A stretch of 64,000 bases of DNA from an uncultured Pelagibacteraceae bacterium. GTDB lineage: Bacteria; Pseudomonadota; Alphaproteobacteria; Pelagibacterales; Pelagibacteraceae. This document shows positions 42,678 through 51,370 of this stretch, piece by piece. A program made the position numbers and the translations under genes. Each line of letters starts with the position of its first letter. Positions within the stretch are counted from its first letter, which is position 1. The stretch lies in assembly GCA_902623395.1 (NCBI GenBank), contig CACNTN010000002.1:1-64000 (forward strand), written 5' to 3'. Under the pieces are notes generated by a model. The model did not search any database. It had not been told where the DNA came from and saw nothing but the letters and a program-made list of their open reading frames with translations.

Positions 42678-43772
42678 ATGATAGTCGGCTCAATTAAAGA
42701 AAACATTACACTAGAAAAAAGAGTTTCTTTAACTCCTGAGTCAGCAAAAAATATAATTGGACTTGGATTAAAAGTGTGCGTTGAAAAGGGATACGCAATT
42801 CACCTTGGAATTAATGACAATAAATATAAAGATGTTGGAGTTGAAATAAAAGAGTCATCAAAAGAGGTATTACACTTAAGTGATCTGATTACAAAAGTTA
42901 ATTGCCCTTCGGAAGAAGAAATCGAAACTTTAAAAAACGATTCAATTTTAATTGGAATGCTTAATCCATCAAAAAATAAAAATCAAATTGATAAAATTAT
43001 TAATAAAAAGATTAAACTTTTTTCTCTAGAATTTTTACCTAGAATTACAAGAGCTCAATCAATGGATGTTTTATCCTCTCAGTCTAATTTGGCTGGATAC
43101 AGGGCTGTAGTAGACTGTGTTGCAGAATTTGAAAAAGCTGTGCCTATGATGATGACAGCAGCAGGTACAGTACCTGCGGCTAAAGTTTTAGTTATTGGAG
43201 CAGGTGTAGCGGGTTTACAAGCTATCGCCACTGCTAAAAGGTTAGGCGCAATCGTTTCAGCTACAGACGTAAGAGCTGCATCAAAAGAGCAAGTAGAAAG
43301 CTTAGGCGGAAAATTTTTATCAGTTGAACAAAAAGAAGATATGGAAACTGCTGGGGGATATGCAAAAGAAGCTTCAGATGAATATAAAAAAAAACAAGCT
43401 GAATTGATGAAAGAGGCACTTAAAAAAAATGATATAGTAATATGTACGGCATTAATTCCTGGAAAACCTGCTCCAAGAATATTAACAGAGGATTTAGTTA
43501 AACTAATGAAACCTGGATCTATTGTTTATGATTTAGCAGCAGAACAAGGGGGAAACTCTGCTTTTTCAGAAGCAGGAAAGATTAATTTGGTAGACGGGAT
43601 TAAAATAATCGGTGTTAAAAATTTGATGAACAGTCTGCCACTCACAGCTTCAAGCTTATATGCTAAAAACTTATTTAGTTTCATACGTAATTTATATAGT
43701 AAAGAAAAGAAAGATTTTAATGTTAATTTAGAGGACGAAATAATTGAAAAATCATTAATAAATAAAGTTTAA
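42678..43772 (+). CDS. pntA: NAD(P) transhydrogenase alpha subunit, part 1
   Basis: A 364-residue soluble domain I (NAD-binding), related to alanine dehydrogenase. It has RVSLTPESAKNI near residue 15, RAQSMDVLSSQ, the Rossmann loop VLVIGAGVAGLQAIATAKRLGA and KPAPRILTEDLV. In alphaproteobacteria the alpha subunit is split, and this is the first piece. Proton-driven transhydrogenation supplies NADPH. Operon with the next two genes (2-base gap, then 4-base overlap). Confidence 0.95.
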   Translation: MIVGSIKENITLEKRVSLTPESAKNIIGLGLKVCVEKGYAIHLGINDNKYKDVGVEIKESSKEVLHLSDLITKVNCPSEEEIETLKNDSILIGMLNPSKNKNQIDKIINKKIKLFSLEFLPRITRAQSMDVLSSQSNLAGYRAVVDCVAEFEKAVPMMMTAAGTVPAAKVLVIGAGVAGLQAIATAKRLGAIVSATDVRAASKEQVESLGGKFLSVEQKEDMETAGGYAKEASDEYKKKQAELMKEALKKNDIVICTALIPGKPAPRILTEDLVKLMKPGSIVYDLAAEQGGNSAFSEAGKINLVDGIKIIGVKNLMNSLPLTASSLYAKNLFSFIRNLYSKEKKDFNVNLEDEIIEKSLINKV

Positions 43773-43774
43773 TT

Positions 43775-44086
43775 ATGGAAATAGATCCGTTTATATTTAG
43801 ATTAAGTATTTTTATTTTATCAATTTTTATTGGTTATTATGTGGTATGGAGCGTCACTCCATCTCTTCATACTCCGCTCATGTCAGTTACTAATGCTATT
43901 TCATCAGTTATAATTGTAGGCGCTATCATTGCAGCTTTAGCAGGGACTTCTGAAAGTATTTTTAATACGTCGAGTATTTTTGGATTTGTAGCTATCATTT
44001 TAGCAGCAATTAATATTTTTGGAGGATTTTTAGTAACCCAAAGAATGCTTCAAATGTATAAAAAAAAGAAAGATAAGAAAAAATGA
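43775..44086 (+). CDS. pntAB: NAD(P) transhydrogenase alpha subunit, part 2
   Basis: A 103-residue membrane piece (domain IIa) with about four hydrophobic helices, including YYVVWSVTPSLHTPLMSVTN, the conserved loop and helix of the proton channel. The C-terminus is Lys-rich (cytoplasmic). It overlaps pntB by 4 bases. Confidence 0.92.
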   Translation: MEIDPFIFRLSIFILSIFIGYYVVWSVTPSLHTPLMSVTNAISSVIIVGAIIAALAGTSESIFNTSSIFGFVAIILAAINIFGGFLVTQRMLQMYKKKKDKKK

Positions 44087-45486
44087 TAAGCGCAAATCTA
44101 GCCGCAGTTTTTTATTTAGTATCTGGAATATTATTCATTCTTGCGCTGAGGGGATTATCATCACCTGATACATCTAGACAAGGAAATTACTTTGGAATCG
44201 CTGGAATGATAATTGCAATTGTTGTAACGTTTCTATCAATAGGTAATTTTTCCACATCGTTAGTTTATGTTATAGTATTTTTAGTTATTGGTGGAGCAAT
44301 TGGTGCTTTTATAGCTTTTAAAATTCCAATGACTGCAATGCCGGAATTAGTTGCAGGTTTTCATAGTTTAGTAGGTTTAGCGGCCGTATTTGTTGCAATA
44401 GCAGCTTTTTTAAACCCTTATGCTTTTAATTTAGGAAATGTTGGCGATATTAAATTGGCTAGTCTAATTGAAATGTCCATTGGCGCAGCAGTGGGAGCGA
44501 TAACTTTTTCAGGTTCCATAATAGCTTTTTTAAAGTTGAGAGGAATAATGTCTGGTGCTCCTATTACATTTAGCGGCCAGCATATTTTAAATCTAATACT
44601 TGGAATAGGTATTTTTGTATTAATTTTTTATTTATGCAAAATTCAGTCCGCAAATATTTTTTGGACTGTAATTGCAATATCATTTCTTGTGGGTGTTTTA
44701 TTGATCATACCTATTGGTGGAGCAGACATGCCAGTAGTAATTTCAATGCTTAATTCTTATTCGGGGTGGGCTGCAGCTGGAATAGGTTTTACATTAGAAA
44801 ATACCGCTTTAATAATAACAGGTGCACTAGTCGGATCATCTGGAGCAATACTTTCATATATAATGTGTAAAGCCATGAACAGATCATTTGTAAGCGTAAT
44901 ACTTGGTGGTTTTGGTGCGGACAATTCTGCCGATGAAAAAAAACAAAAGAGTGATCAAAAACCAGTTAAAAGTGGTAATGCAGAGGATGCAGCATTTTTA
45001 ATGAAAAATGCTTCATCGGTTATCATAGTTCCAGGATACGGTATGGCCGTTGCCCAAGCTCAACATGCTCTTCGAGAGATGGTGGATAAATTAAAAAAAA
45101 ATGATATTAAAGTCACATATGCCATACACCCAGTCGCAGGAAGAATGCCTGGTCATATGAACGTTTTACTAGCAGAAGCAAATGTTCCTTATGATGAAGT
45201 ATTTGAATTAGAGGATATAAATAATGATTTTGCTAATTCAGATGTTGCTTTTGTAATTGGAGCAAATGACGTAACAAATCCTGTAGCAAAAACAGATCCA
45301 AAAAGTCCGATATTTGGAATGCCAGTTTTAGATGTTGAAAAATGTAAGTCTGTTCTATTTGTTAAAAGAAGTTTATCACCTGGGTATGCTGGGATAGATA
45401 ACGAACTTTTTTATAAAGATAATACTTTAATGTTATTTGCTGATGCAAAAAAAATGACTGAGGATATTGTAAAAAATTTAGATTAA
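44083..45486 (+). CDS. pntB: NAD(P) transhydrogenase beta subunit
   Basis: A 467-residue protein with about nine membrane helices (1-270, including MTAMPELVAGFHSLVGLAA and the proton-channel region) and a soluble NADP-binding domain III (about 295-467: IVPGYGMAVAQAQHAL, HPVAGRMPGHMNVLLAEA and GANDVTNPVA). All family motifs are intact. It shares one base with the transaldolase gene. Confidence 0.95.
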   Translation: MISANLAAVFYLVSGILFILALRGLSSPDTSRQGNYFGIAGMIIAIVVTFLSIGNFSTSLVYVIVFLVIGGAIGAFIAFKIPMTAMPELVAGFHSLVGLAAVFVAIAAFLNPYAFNLGNVGDIKLASLIEMSIGAAVGAITFSGSIIAFLKLRGIMSGAPITFSGQHILNLILGIGIFVLIFYLCKIQSANIFWTVIAISFLVGVLLIIPIGGADMPVVISMLNSYSGWAAAGIGFTLENTALIITGALVGSSGAILSYIMCKAMNRSFVSVILGGFGADNSADEKKQKSDQKPVKSGNAEDAAFLMKNASSVIIVPGYGMAVAQAQHALREMVDKLKKNDIKVTYAIHPVAGRMPGHMNVLLAEANVPYDEVFELEDINNDFANSDVAFVIGANDVTNPVAKTDPKSPIFGMPVLDVEKCKSVLFVKRSLSPGYAGIDNELFYKDNTLMLFADAKKMTEDIVKNLD

Positions 45487-46184
45487 TGAAAACAAAAATA
45501 TTTTGTGATATAGCAGATTATAAGATAATTAAATATTTTAATAATAAATCTTATGTTGATGGCTTTACTACCAATCCAAGTTTAATGAGATTGGCCGGAG
45601 CTAAAAATTACAAAAAATATTCATTAAAAATTTTAAAAATTTGTAAAAAAAAACCAATCTCATTCGAGGTATTTGCAGATAATACCCATGACATGCTTAA
45701 ACAAGCTTATGAAATTAATTCTTGGGGTAAAAATGTCTACGTAAAAATACCAGTTGTTAATTCTAGAGGAATATTTACTGGATCAGTTATAAAGGAACTT
45801 AGTGATAATGGGATTAAACTAAATATTACTGCTGTTTATACTTTTGAACAAACTAAAAAAATTTACAAACAATTAAATAAAAAAACAAAATCAATTATTT
45901 CAATATTCGCAGGTAGAATGGCAGATAAAGGAAAAGATCCGCTTCCAATATTTAAAAAAAGCTTATCGTTAACAAAAAAAAATAAAAACATTGAAATTCT
46001 TTGGGCCAGTACCAGAGAAGCATATAATTTTACTCAAGCGAGACAATTAAATTGCAATATAATTACAATGCCGCCAAAAGTAATAAGTCAAATCGAAGGA
46101 TTCGGTAAAAGTTTTAAATCCATGACACTTGATACTGTTAAAGGTTTTCTAACTGATAGTAAAAAATCAAGATTTAGCCTCTAA
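45486..46184 (+). CDS. Transaldolase family protein
   Basis: A 232-residue small transaldolase/fructose-6-phosphate aldolase-like barrel. The Schiff-base Lys is in NVYVKIPVVNS. TTNPSLMRLAG and NITAVYTFEQT are typical. It may serve the non-oxidative pentose phosphate route or sugar-phosphate exchange for the island. Its stop codon overlaps, on the opposite strand, the stop codon of typA. Confidence 0.82.
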   Translation: MKTKIFCDIADYKIIKYFNNKSYVDGFTTNPSLMRLAGAKNYKKYSLKILKICKKKPISFEVFADNTHDMLKQAYEINSWGKNVYVKIPVVNSRGIFTGSVIKELSDNGIKLNITAVYTFEQTKKIYKQLNKKTKSIISIFAGRMADKGKDPLPIFKKSLSLTKKNKNIEILWASTREAYNFTQARQLNCNIITMPPKVISQIEGFGKSFKSMTLDTVKGFLTDSKKSRFSL

Positions 46185-48004
46185 GAAGCTTTAGCTCTAG
46201 ACTGTCTTTTTCTTTCATGTGGATCCAATATAAGCTTTCTAAGCCTGCAAGACTTTGGAGTAATTTCTAACGCTTCATCAGTATTAAGAATACTTAATTG
46301 TTCGGCTATAGCCATTTTCCTTATAGGAGTTAAAACAACATTCTCATCAGTGCCCTGAGTTCTCATGTTTGTTAATTTTTTTCCCTTTAAAACATTAATT
46401 TCAAGGTCACCACTTTTTGAGGAAAGACCAACTATCATTCCTTCGTATACTGGATCATTATGAGTGACAAACATTTCACCTCGAGCTTGCAAATTAAAAA
46501 TTGCAAAAGCTACAGCTTTGCCATTTTCCATAGAAATAAGAGCTCCGTTTCTTCTTCCTTCCATGTCACCTGTATAATCTCCGTAAGAATGAAAAATTCT
46601 GTTAATGACACCAGTTCCTTTTGTTAAAGTTAAAAATCTACTTGTGTAACCCATCAACCCTCTTGTCGGGGCATGAAAAATTAATCTTTTCTTGCCCTTC
46701 CCAGTATCTTTAAGATCAATAAGTTTGCCTTTTCTTCGATTCATCGAATCTATAATTTTGGATGAAAATTCTTCCTCTAAATCCATTGTTATTTCCTCTA
46801 TAGGCTCAAGTTTATTACCTTTATCATCTTTTTTGACTAAAACTTTTGGAGGGCTCACAGTCATTTCAAAACCCTCTCTTCTCATCTGAGTAAGTAAAAT
46901 TTCTAACATTAATTCTCCTCTACCGCTTATAACAAAAGCATCTTTATTCTCATTTTCTTCAAAATTAATACCTACATTGTTTTCTGCCTCTAGTATTAAG
47001 CGATTTCTAATTTGTGTGCTTGTCAATTTTTTTCCTTCTGTTCCTGCCAATGGAGAACTATTAACAGTAATTGTTATTGACATAGTGGGAGGATCAATAG
47101 GAGTAGCGTCAATAGGATCGTTTATCTCTAAATCACAAATTGTATCGGCAACATTTGCTTTTTCTAATCCAGCAATAATGACAATATCACCAGCCTCTCC
47201 CTCATCAATTGGGACCTTTTTAGTGCCCTCGTATCTAAAAATTTTTGTGAGTCTTCCTTCATCAATTTTTTCACCATTTAGATTAATTGCTTTAATTTGC
47301 TGATTTGCTTTTGCAGTTCCTTGTGCAATTCTACCTACCAAACTTCTTCCAAGAAAACTATCAGCATAAAGAAGAGTAGAGAGCATTGCAAAAGGTTTTG
47401 TTTTATCAAATGTAGAAGGTTTTACATGTTCAATAATCAAGTTTAATAAAGGTTGTAAATTTTCTCTTGGACCATTTATATCTTTAGATGCCCAACCAGA
47501 TCTGCCGCTGGCATATAAAACTGGAAAATCTAATTGTTCCTCGTTAGCGTCTAAACTTACGAATAAATCAAAAGTCTCATCTAGTACTTCATTGGCACGT
47601 TGATCAGGCTTATCTAATTTATTAATTACTACAATTGGCTTAAGGCCTTGTTTTAAAGCTTTAGAAAGAACAAATTTAGTTTGCGGCATTACACCTTCAG
47701 CTGAGTCTATTAAAAGCAAAGCTCCATCAGCCATATGTAAAACTCTTTCAACTTCTGCAGCAAAATCTCTGTGGCCAGGGGTATCGATAATATTTATCCT
47801 TGAATTTTTCCAATTAATAGACGTAGGTTTTGCAAGTATTGTAATACCTCTCTCTTTTTCCAATTCACCAGAGTCCATTACTCTCTCTTCAACATTCTCA
47901 TTATCTCTGAATGTTCCACTTTGCTTCATTAAATTATCAATCAAGGTTGTTTTTCCATGATCCACGTGTGCAATGATAGTGATATTTCTGATTATATTAT
48001 TCAT
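46181..48004 (-). CDS. typA: Translational GTPase BipA/TypA
   Basis: A 607-residue ribosome-binding GTPase. G1 AHVDHGKTTL (13-22), G3 DTPGHRDF and G4 NKLDKPDQ are intact. EF-G-like domains II, III and V and the BipA-specific C-terminus (TPIRKMAIAEQLSILNTDE) are complete. It is transcribed away from, and starts 2 bases from, tRNA-fMet. Confidence 0.95.
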   Translation of the reverse strand: MNNIIRNITIIAHVDHGKTTLIDNLMKQSGTFRDNENVEERVMDSGELEKERGITILAKPTSINWKNSRINIIDTPGHRDFAAEVERVLHMADGALLLIDSAEGVMPQTKFVLSKALKQGLKPIVVINKLDKPDQRANEVLDETFDLFVSLDANEEQLDFPVLYASGRSGWASKDINGPRENLQPLLNLIIEHVKPSTFDKTKPFAMLSTLLYADSFLGRSLVGRIAQGTAKANQQIKAINLNGEKIDEGRLTKIFRYEGTKKVPIDEGEAGDIVIIAGLEKANVADTICDLEINDPIDATPIDPPTMSITITVNSSPLAGTEGKKLTSTQIRNRLILEAENNVGINFEENENKDAFVISGRGELMLEILLTQMRREGFEMTVSPPKVLVKKDDKGNKLEPIEEITMDLEEEFSSKIIDSMNRRKGKLIDLKDTGKGKKRLIFHAPTRGLMGYTSRFLTLTKGTGVINRIFHSYGDYTGDMEGRRNGALISMENGKAVAFAIFNLQARGEMFVTHNDPVYEGMIVGLSSKSGDLEINVLKGKKLTNMRTQGTDENVVLTPIRKMAIAEQLSILNTDEALEITPKSCRLRKLILDPHERKRQSRAKAS

Positions 48005-48006
48005 TT

Positions 48007-48083
<77 letters not shown>

Positions 48084-48088
48084 ATAAA

Positions 48089-48292
48089 TTATTTTTTTTT
48101 TATATTAATAGCTTGAAGTTTATCCTTATCTTCTTTTATATCGTAAGCTATCGTTTGTTCTTCTTTTAAAACTCTAAGCTTTGATTGTTCTAACGCGGAA
48201 ACATGTAGAAAAATATCTTTTTTTGTTTCATCATCAGTAATAAAACCATAGCCTTTTTTGGCGTTAAACCATTTCACTTTACCAGATGGCAT
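48089..48292 (-). CDS. Cold-shock protein, CspA family
   Basis: A 67-residue OB-fold protein. GKVKWFNAKKGYGFIT and DIFLHVSAL hold the RNP1 and RNP2 nucleic-acid motifs. ATG at 48292 (MPSGKVKWF) is preferred over one five codons upstream by comparison with the family. It probably acts as an RNA chaperone. Confidence 0.9.
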   Translation of the reverse strand: MPSGKVKWFNAKKGYGFITDDETKKDIFLHVSALEQSKLRVLKEEQTIAYDIKEDKDKLQAINIKKK

Positions 48293-48317
48293 TGTTAATC
48301 CTCTCATTTTAATAAAT

Positions 48318-48512
48318 TTAGTACCTGTTTTTTAATTTTTGGAGTTTTTTTATTCGTTTAATATTTTCTGTTTGAACTCTCTTTTTTTTTTCAGATGGTT
48401 TTTCGTAAGTACTTTTCATTTTCATCACCTTGAAAAACCCCTCTTTTTGAAGCTTTCTTTTAAGAACCCTAATCGCTTGCTCAACATTATTATCTTTTAC
48501 GTCTATTTTAAT
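48318..48512 (-). CDS. rpsU: Ribosomal protein S21, apparent ATT start
   Basis: A 64-residue basic protein. After the start it reads KIDVKDNNVEQAIRVLKRKL, then KMKSTYEKPSEKKKR, the S21 fold seen in alphaproteobacteria. No ATG, GTG or TTG is available at the expected place. An ATT codon (48512-48510) sits 5 bases after a perfect GGAGG (48522-48518), exactly where family members have their initiator Met. The frame crosses a run of ten A (plus strand T 48382-48391) without a break. A sequencing change at the first base is the alternative. Confidence 0.82.
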   Translation of the reverse strand: MKIDVKDNNVEQAIRVLKRKLQKEGFFKVMKMKSTYEKPSEKKKRVQTENIKRIKKLQKLKNRY

Positions 48513-48517
48513 AAAAA

Positions 48518-48522
48518 CCTCC
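48518..48522 (-). promoter_or_regulatory. Strong ribosome binding site of rpsU
   Basis: GGAGG on the minus strand stands 5 bases before the proposed ATT start. Good Shine-Dalgarno boxes are rare in this window, so it supports initiation here. Confidence 0.7.
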
Positions 48523-48563
48523 AGTTAATTTTCATGGTAGTTAACATTAGAAAATCTATTTGT

Positions 48564-49148
48564 CTATAGAGAAGCTGCTTGTGCTTTTTTTTCCTCTCTA
48601 ATTTTAGCCTTTTTTTCTCTTTCAACTCTCCTTTTAGCTTTATCTAAGCTTTTTTGAAAAGCTTCCTGTGTACATAAAGCTAAAATTACTGGGTCTCTTG
48701 GCTTTAAGTTAGAAAAGTTCCAATAGCTCCTTTTTCTAATTAAGGAAACAGTACCTTTAGTGCTACCAACAAGTTTAGAAATTTGGCCATCAGTTAATTC
48801 AGAAGCATTTTTACATAACCACAAAATAGCATCTGGTCTATCTTGTCTTTTTGATAATGGAGTATATTTTGGTCTCTTTCTTTCTTTAATTTCTACTTCC
48901 TCAATTTTTTTTAATAATTTTAATTTTCTTTGTGAATCTTTAGAGCAATCTTCTATTTCTTCTCTCGAAAGCTGTCCTGCTAAAATTGGATTATACGCTT
49001 TTATACCTTTTGCCACATCCCCATCAGCTATACCTTTAACTTCTAATTCATGAAGATTACAAAACTCAGCAATTTGCTTAAAAGTTAGCGTTGTATTTTC
49101 AACTAACCAAACAGCTGTTGCTTTTGGCATGAATGGAGTTTCAGACAT
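48564..49148 (-). CDS. trcR: Cell-cycle transcriptional regulator TrcR (DUF1013)
   Basis: A 194-residue cytoplasmic protein of the DUF1013/TrcR family, conserved in alphaproteobacteria. Start MSETPFMPKATAVWLVENT, the central DRPDAILWLCKNASELTDGQ and the helix-turn-helix-like ISKLVGSTKGTVSLIR (about 123-138) are characteristic. It probably tunes transcription at core promoters. It starts 2 bases after the rpmE stop. Confidence 0.85.
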   Translation of the reverse strand: MSETPFMPKATAVWLVENTTLTFKQIAEFCNLHELEVKGIADGDVAKGIKAYNPILAGQLSREEIEDCSKDSQRKLKLLKKIEEVEIKERKRPKYTPLSKRQDRPDAILWLCKNASELTDGQISKLVGSTKGTVSLIRKRSYWNFSNLKPRDPVILALCTQEAFQKSLDKAKRRVEREKKAKIREEKKAQAASL

Positions 49149-49150
49149 AA

Positions 49151-49375
49151 TTATTTTTTAGATCTAAGGTTACTGAATTTTTTGTTATATTTACTTACTC
49201 TTCCTTTATCCAGGATTTTTTGAGTTCCGCCAGTCCAAGCAAAGTGAGATTTTGGATCTATATCCAGTTTGAGCACATCATTTTCTTTACCCCAAGTCGA
49301 CCGAGTTTCAAACTCAGTTCCATCTGTCATAACGACTTTAATTTTATGGTAATTGGGGTGTATATTTTTTTTCAT
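49151..49375 (-). CDS. rpmE: Ribosomal protein L31
   Basis: A 74-residue L31 of the non-zinc type: [20 protein letters not shown] at the start, and no Cxx[15 protein letters not shown] is conserved. It lies upstream of trcR in one unit. The 28 bases separating it from suhB show nothing definite. Confidence 0.92.
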   Translation of the reverse strand: MKKNIHPNYHKIKVVMTDGTEFETRSTWGKENDVLKLDIDPKSHFAWTGGTQKILDKGRVSKYNKKFSNLRSKK

Positions 49376-49403
49376 GAACGGAGTTTTATATTAATAATTA
49401 TGC

Positions 49404-50204
49404 TTACTCAATATCTTTTTTGTTTAGAAGTTCACTTAATTTTTCATGTATATTGGAGTTCGAGCCTATTATATTCTTTTTTAAAGGGAAGTTTATGTCC
49501 TCCTCAAAAAAATTTACGAAACCACCTGCCTCTTTCAAGATTATTATACCTGCAGCTATATCCCAATAATTTATCTCTCTTTGCCAATAAGCATCAAATC
49601 TTCCACAAGCTACATAGGCCATATCTAACGCTGCACTTCCAAATTTCCTTACATTTGAAACATTATTAGAAATATTAACATACTCTGAAAAAATTTTTTC
49701 TCTGATTTTACTTGCTCCTTTAGGCCCACCTGTAACTACTATTGCATCTTTTAGATTTTTTTTATTAGACACTCTAATTCTTTTATTATTTAGAAAAGCA
49801 CCATTACCTTTTTCAGCACAAAACATCTCGTTCATTATAGGATTAAAAATTACTCCACATTTTATTTCACCTTCTTCCTCATATCCAACTGAAATCGCAA
49901 ATTGAGGTATACCATTTAAAAAATTCATCGTTCCGTCAATTGGATCTATAATCCACCTATTTTTTAAATTTGATTTATTAATTATACCTGTCTCTTCAGT
50001 AATAATTCCATACTCAGGATGTGCTTTTTGCAATTCATCGATTAATATTTTTTCAGTTCTTTTGTCAGCCGATGTAACAAAATCGCCAGGACCTTTTTTA
50101 GACACTTGAAGATTTTCTATTTCTCCGAAATCTCTTATTAAAGATCTCGATGCTTTAGCACATGCTTTTGTAATTAAATTAATTTGAGGAGAATTTAGTC
50201 TCAT
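49404..50204 (-). CDS. suhB: Inositol monophosphatase family protein (SuhB)
   Basis: A 266-residue Mg-dependent phosphatase. Metal ligands lie in EETG (about 70-73), DPIDGTMNF (about 87-95) and WDIAAG (about 215-220). The length and order match SuhB/CysQ-type enzymes. It shares one base with efp upstream. It could process inositol phosphates or act on rRNA maturation like SuhB. Confidence 0.9.
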   Translation of the reverse strand: MRLNSPQINLITKACAKASRSLIRDFGEIENLQVSKKGPGDFVTSADKRTEKILIDELQKAHPEYGIITEETGIINKSNLKNRWIIDPIDGTMNFLNGIPQFAISVGYEEEGEIKCGVIFNPIMNEMFCAEKGNGAFLNNKRIRVSNKKNLKDAIVVTGGPKGASKIREKIFSEYVNISNNVSNVRKFGSAALDMAYVACGRFDAYWQREINYWDIAAGIIILKEAGGFVNFFEEDINFPLKKNIIGSNSNIHEKLSELLNKKDIE

Positions 50205-50767
50205 TAATTTGCTCTTTTTACGTATTCGAGTGTTCGAGTATCAATAATAATTTTTTCCCCACTTTCTATGAATGGTGGAACATTAATCTTGACTCCACAA
50301 TCGAGCACTGCAGGTTTATATGAGGAAGAAGCAGTTTGATTTTTAATTGCAGCATCAGTTGTTTCTACTACACATTCTATATTATTTGGTAAATCTATAG
50401 ATATTGGTTTTTCTTCCATAAATGAAATTGTAACTTCTAAATTTTCTTTTAAAAGTTTGTGTTTTTCACCTGTTGTTGATTTGGGGATCTCAATTTGTTC
50501 AAAAGTTGTATTGTCCATGAAATGACAATTTTCACCGTCTATATATAAAAAATTAAATTTTTTTTCATCAACTTCTGCTTTCTCAACAGTTTCACTCGAT
50601 CTAAATCTTTCGTTTAATTTTGTTCCTTTTAAAACACTTTTTAATTCAACCTGATTAAATGCCCCTCCTTTTCCTGGTTTTACATGTTGTGTTTTAAGAA
50701 CATTCCAATAATCATTTTTGTGCTCGATTATCATTCCAGGTTTTATTTCATTTGCAGTAATTTTCAT
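50204..50767 (-). CDS. efp: Elongation factor P
   Basis: A 187-residue, three-domain translation factor. The tip loop is HVKPGKGGAFNQ, whose Lys is the usual modification site. The C-terminal GEKIIIDTRTLEYVKRA is standard. It rescues ribosomes stalled at polyproline. It overlaps thiE by 4 bases. Confidence 0.95.
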   Translation of the reverse strand: MKITANEIKPGMIIEHKNDYWNVLKTQHVKPGKGGAFNQVELKSVLKGTKLNERFRSSETVEKAEVDEKKFNFLYIDGENCHFMDNTTFEQIEIPKSTTGEKHKLLKENLEVTISFMEEKPISIDLPNNIECVVETTDAAIKNQTASSSYKPAVLDCGVKINVPPFIESGEKIIIDTRTLEYVKRAN

Positions 50768-51366
50768 TTGAACTTTCTAATTGCTAATTCTGGTTTTAAA
50801 ATTGGGTTATCCCAAATAAAACTTGATAATGCAATATAATTAGCTCCAGCATTTACCAATCTTTTATAGTTTAAATTATTAATTCCACCTATTACAACAA
50901 TTGGTTTTCTAAACTCTCTTTTTACACTTCTTAAAGTACTTATATTTGCTTTTTTAGCATTAGGTTTAAGTTTAGATTTAAAAAAAGATCCTAAAGCAAT
51001 ATAATCAGCTTTATTTTTAATAGCATGCTTAACAAGAGACTTAGAATTATGACATGTGATACCTAAAATTTTTTTTTTAAGTTTTTTTCTAGCAATAATA
51101 ACTGATTTATCTTTTTGACCTAAATGACAACCGTCAGCTTTTATTTTACAAGCTAAATTTAAATAATCGTTAACGATAAATTTTACTTTATGTTTATTAG
51201 TTATTTTTATTATCTTATTTGCTATTCTTATATATTCTTTGGATTTAATTTTTTTCAATCTTAATTGAAAAAATTTTACATTTTTGAACGATAAAGTTCT
51301 TTCTAAATTATAATAAAAATTGTTATCTATTTTATTTGGTGAAATTAAATATACTAGTCTTTTCAA
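50764..51366 (-). CDS. thiE: Thiamine-phosphate synthase-like protein
   Basis: About 200 residues, a ThiE/TenI-type barrel: FFQLRLKK, FIVNDYLNLACKIKADGCHLGQ and VVIGGINNLNYK. TTG at 51366 (LKRLVYLIS) is preferred. A farther ATG at 51429 would add 21 residues with no family resemblance, overlapping fba by 59 bases. Some pyrophosphate-binding residues look altered, so TenI-like function is possible. Confidence 0.78.
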   Translation of the reverse strand: MKRLVYLISPNKIDNNFYYNLERTLSFKNVKFFQLRLKKIKSKEYIRIANKIIKITNKHKVKFIVNDYLNLACKIKADGCHLGQKDKSVIIARKKLKKKILGITCHNSKSLVKHAIKNKADYIALGSFFKSKLKPNAKKANISTLRSVKREFRKPIVVIGGINNLNYKRLVNAGANYIALSSFIWDNPILKPELAIRKFK

Positions 51367-51370
51367 AGGC

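Noticed and set aside
48382-48391. Possible frameshift in rpsU at the ten-base homopolymer
   Set aside because: On recounting ten T, the frame stays open through the expected S21 C-terminus.
51285-51303. TTGAAC near a GTTC in thiE as an operator half-site
   Set aside because: It is inside a coding region, and spacing and symmetry do not match the consensus.
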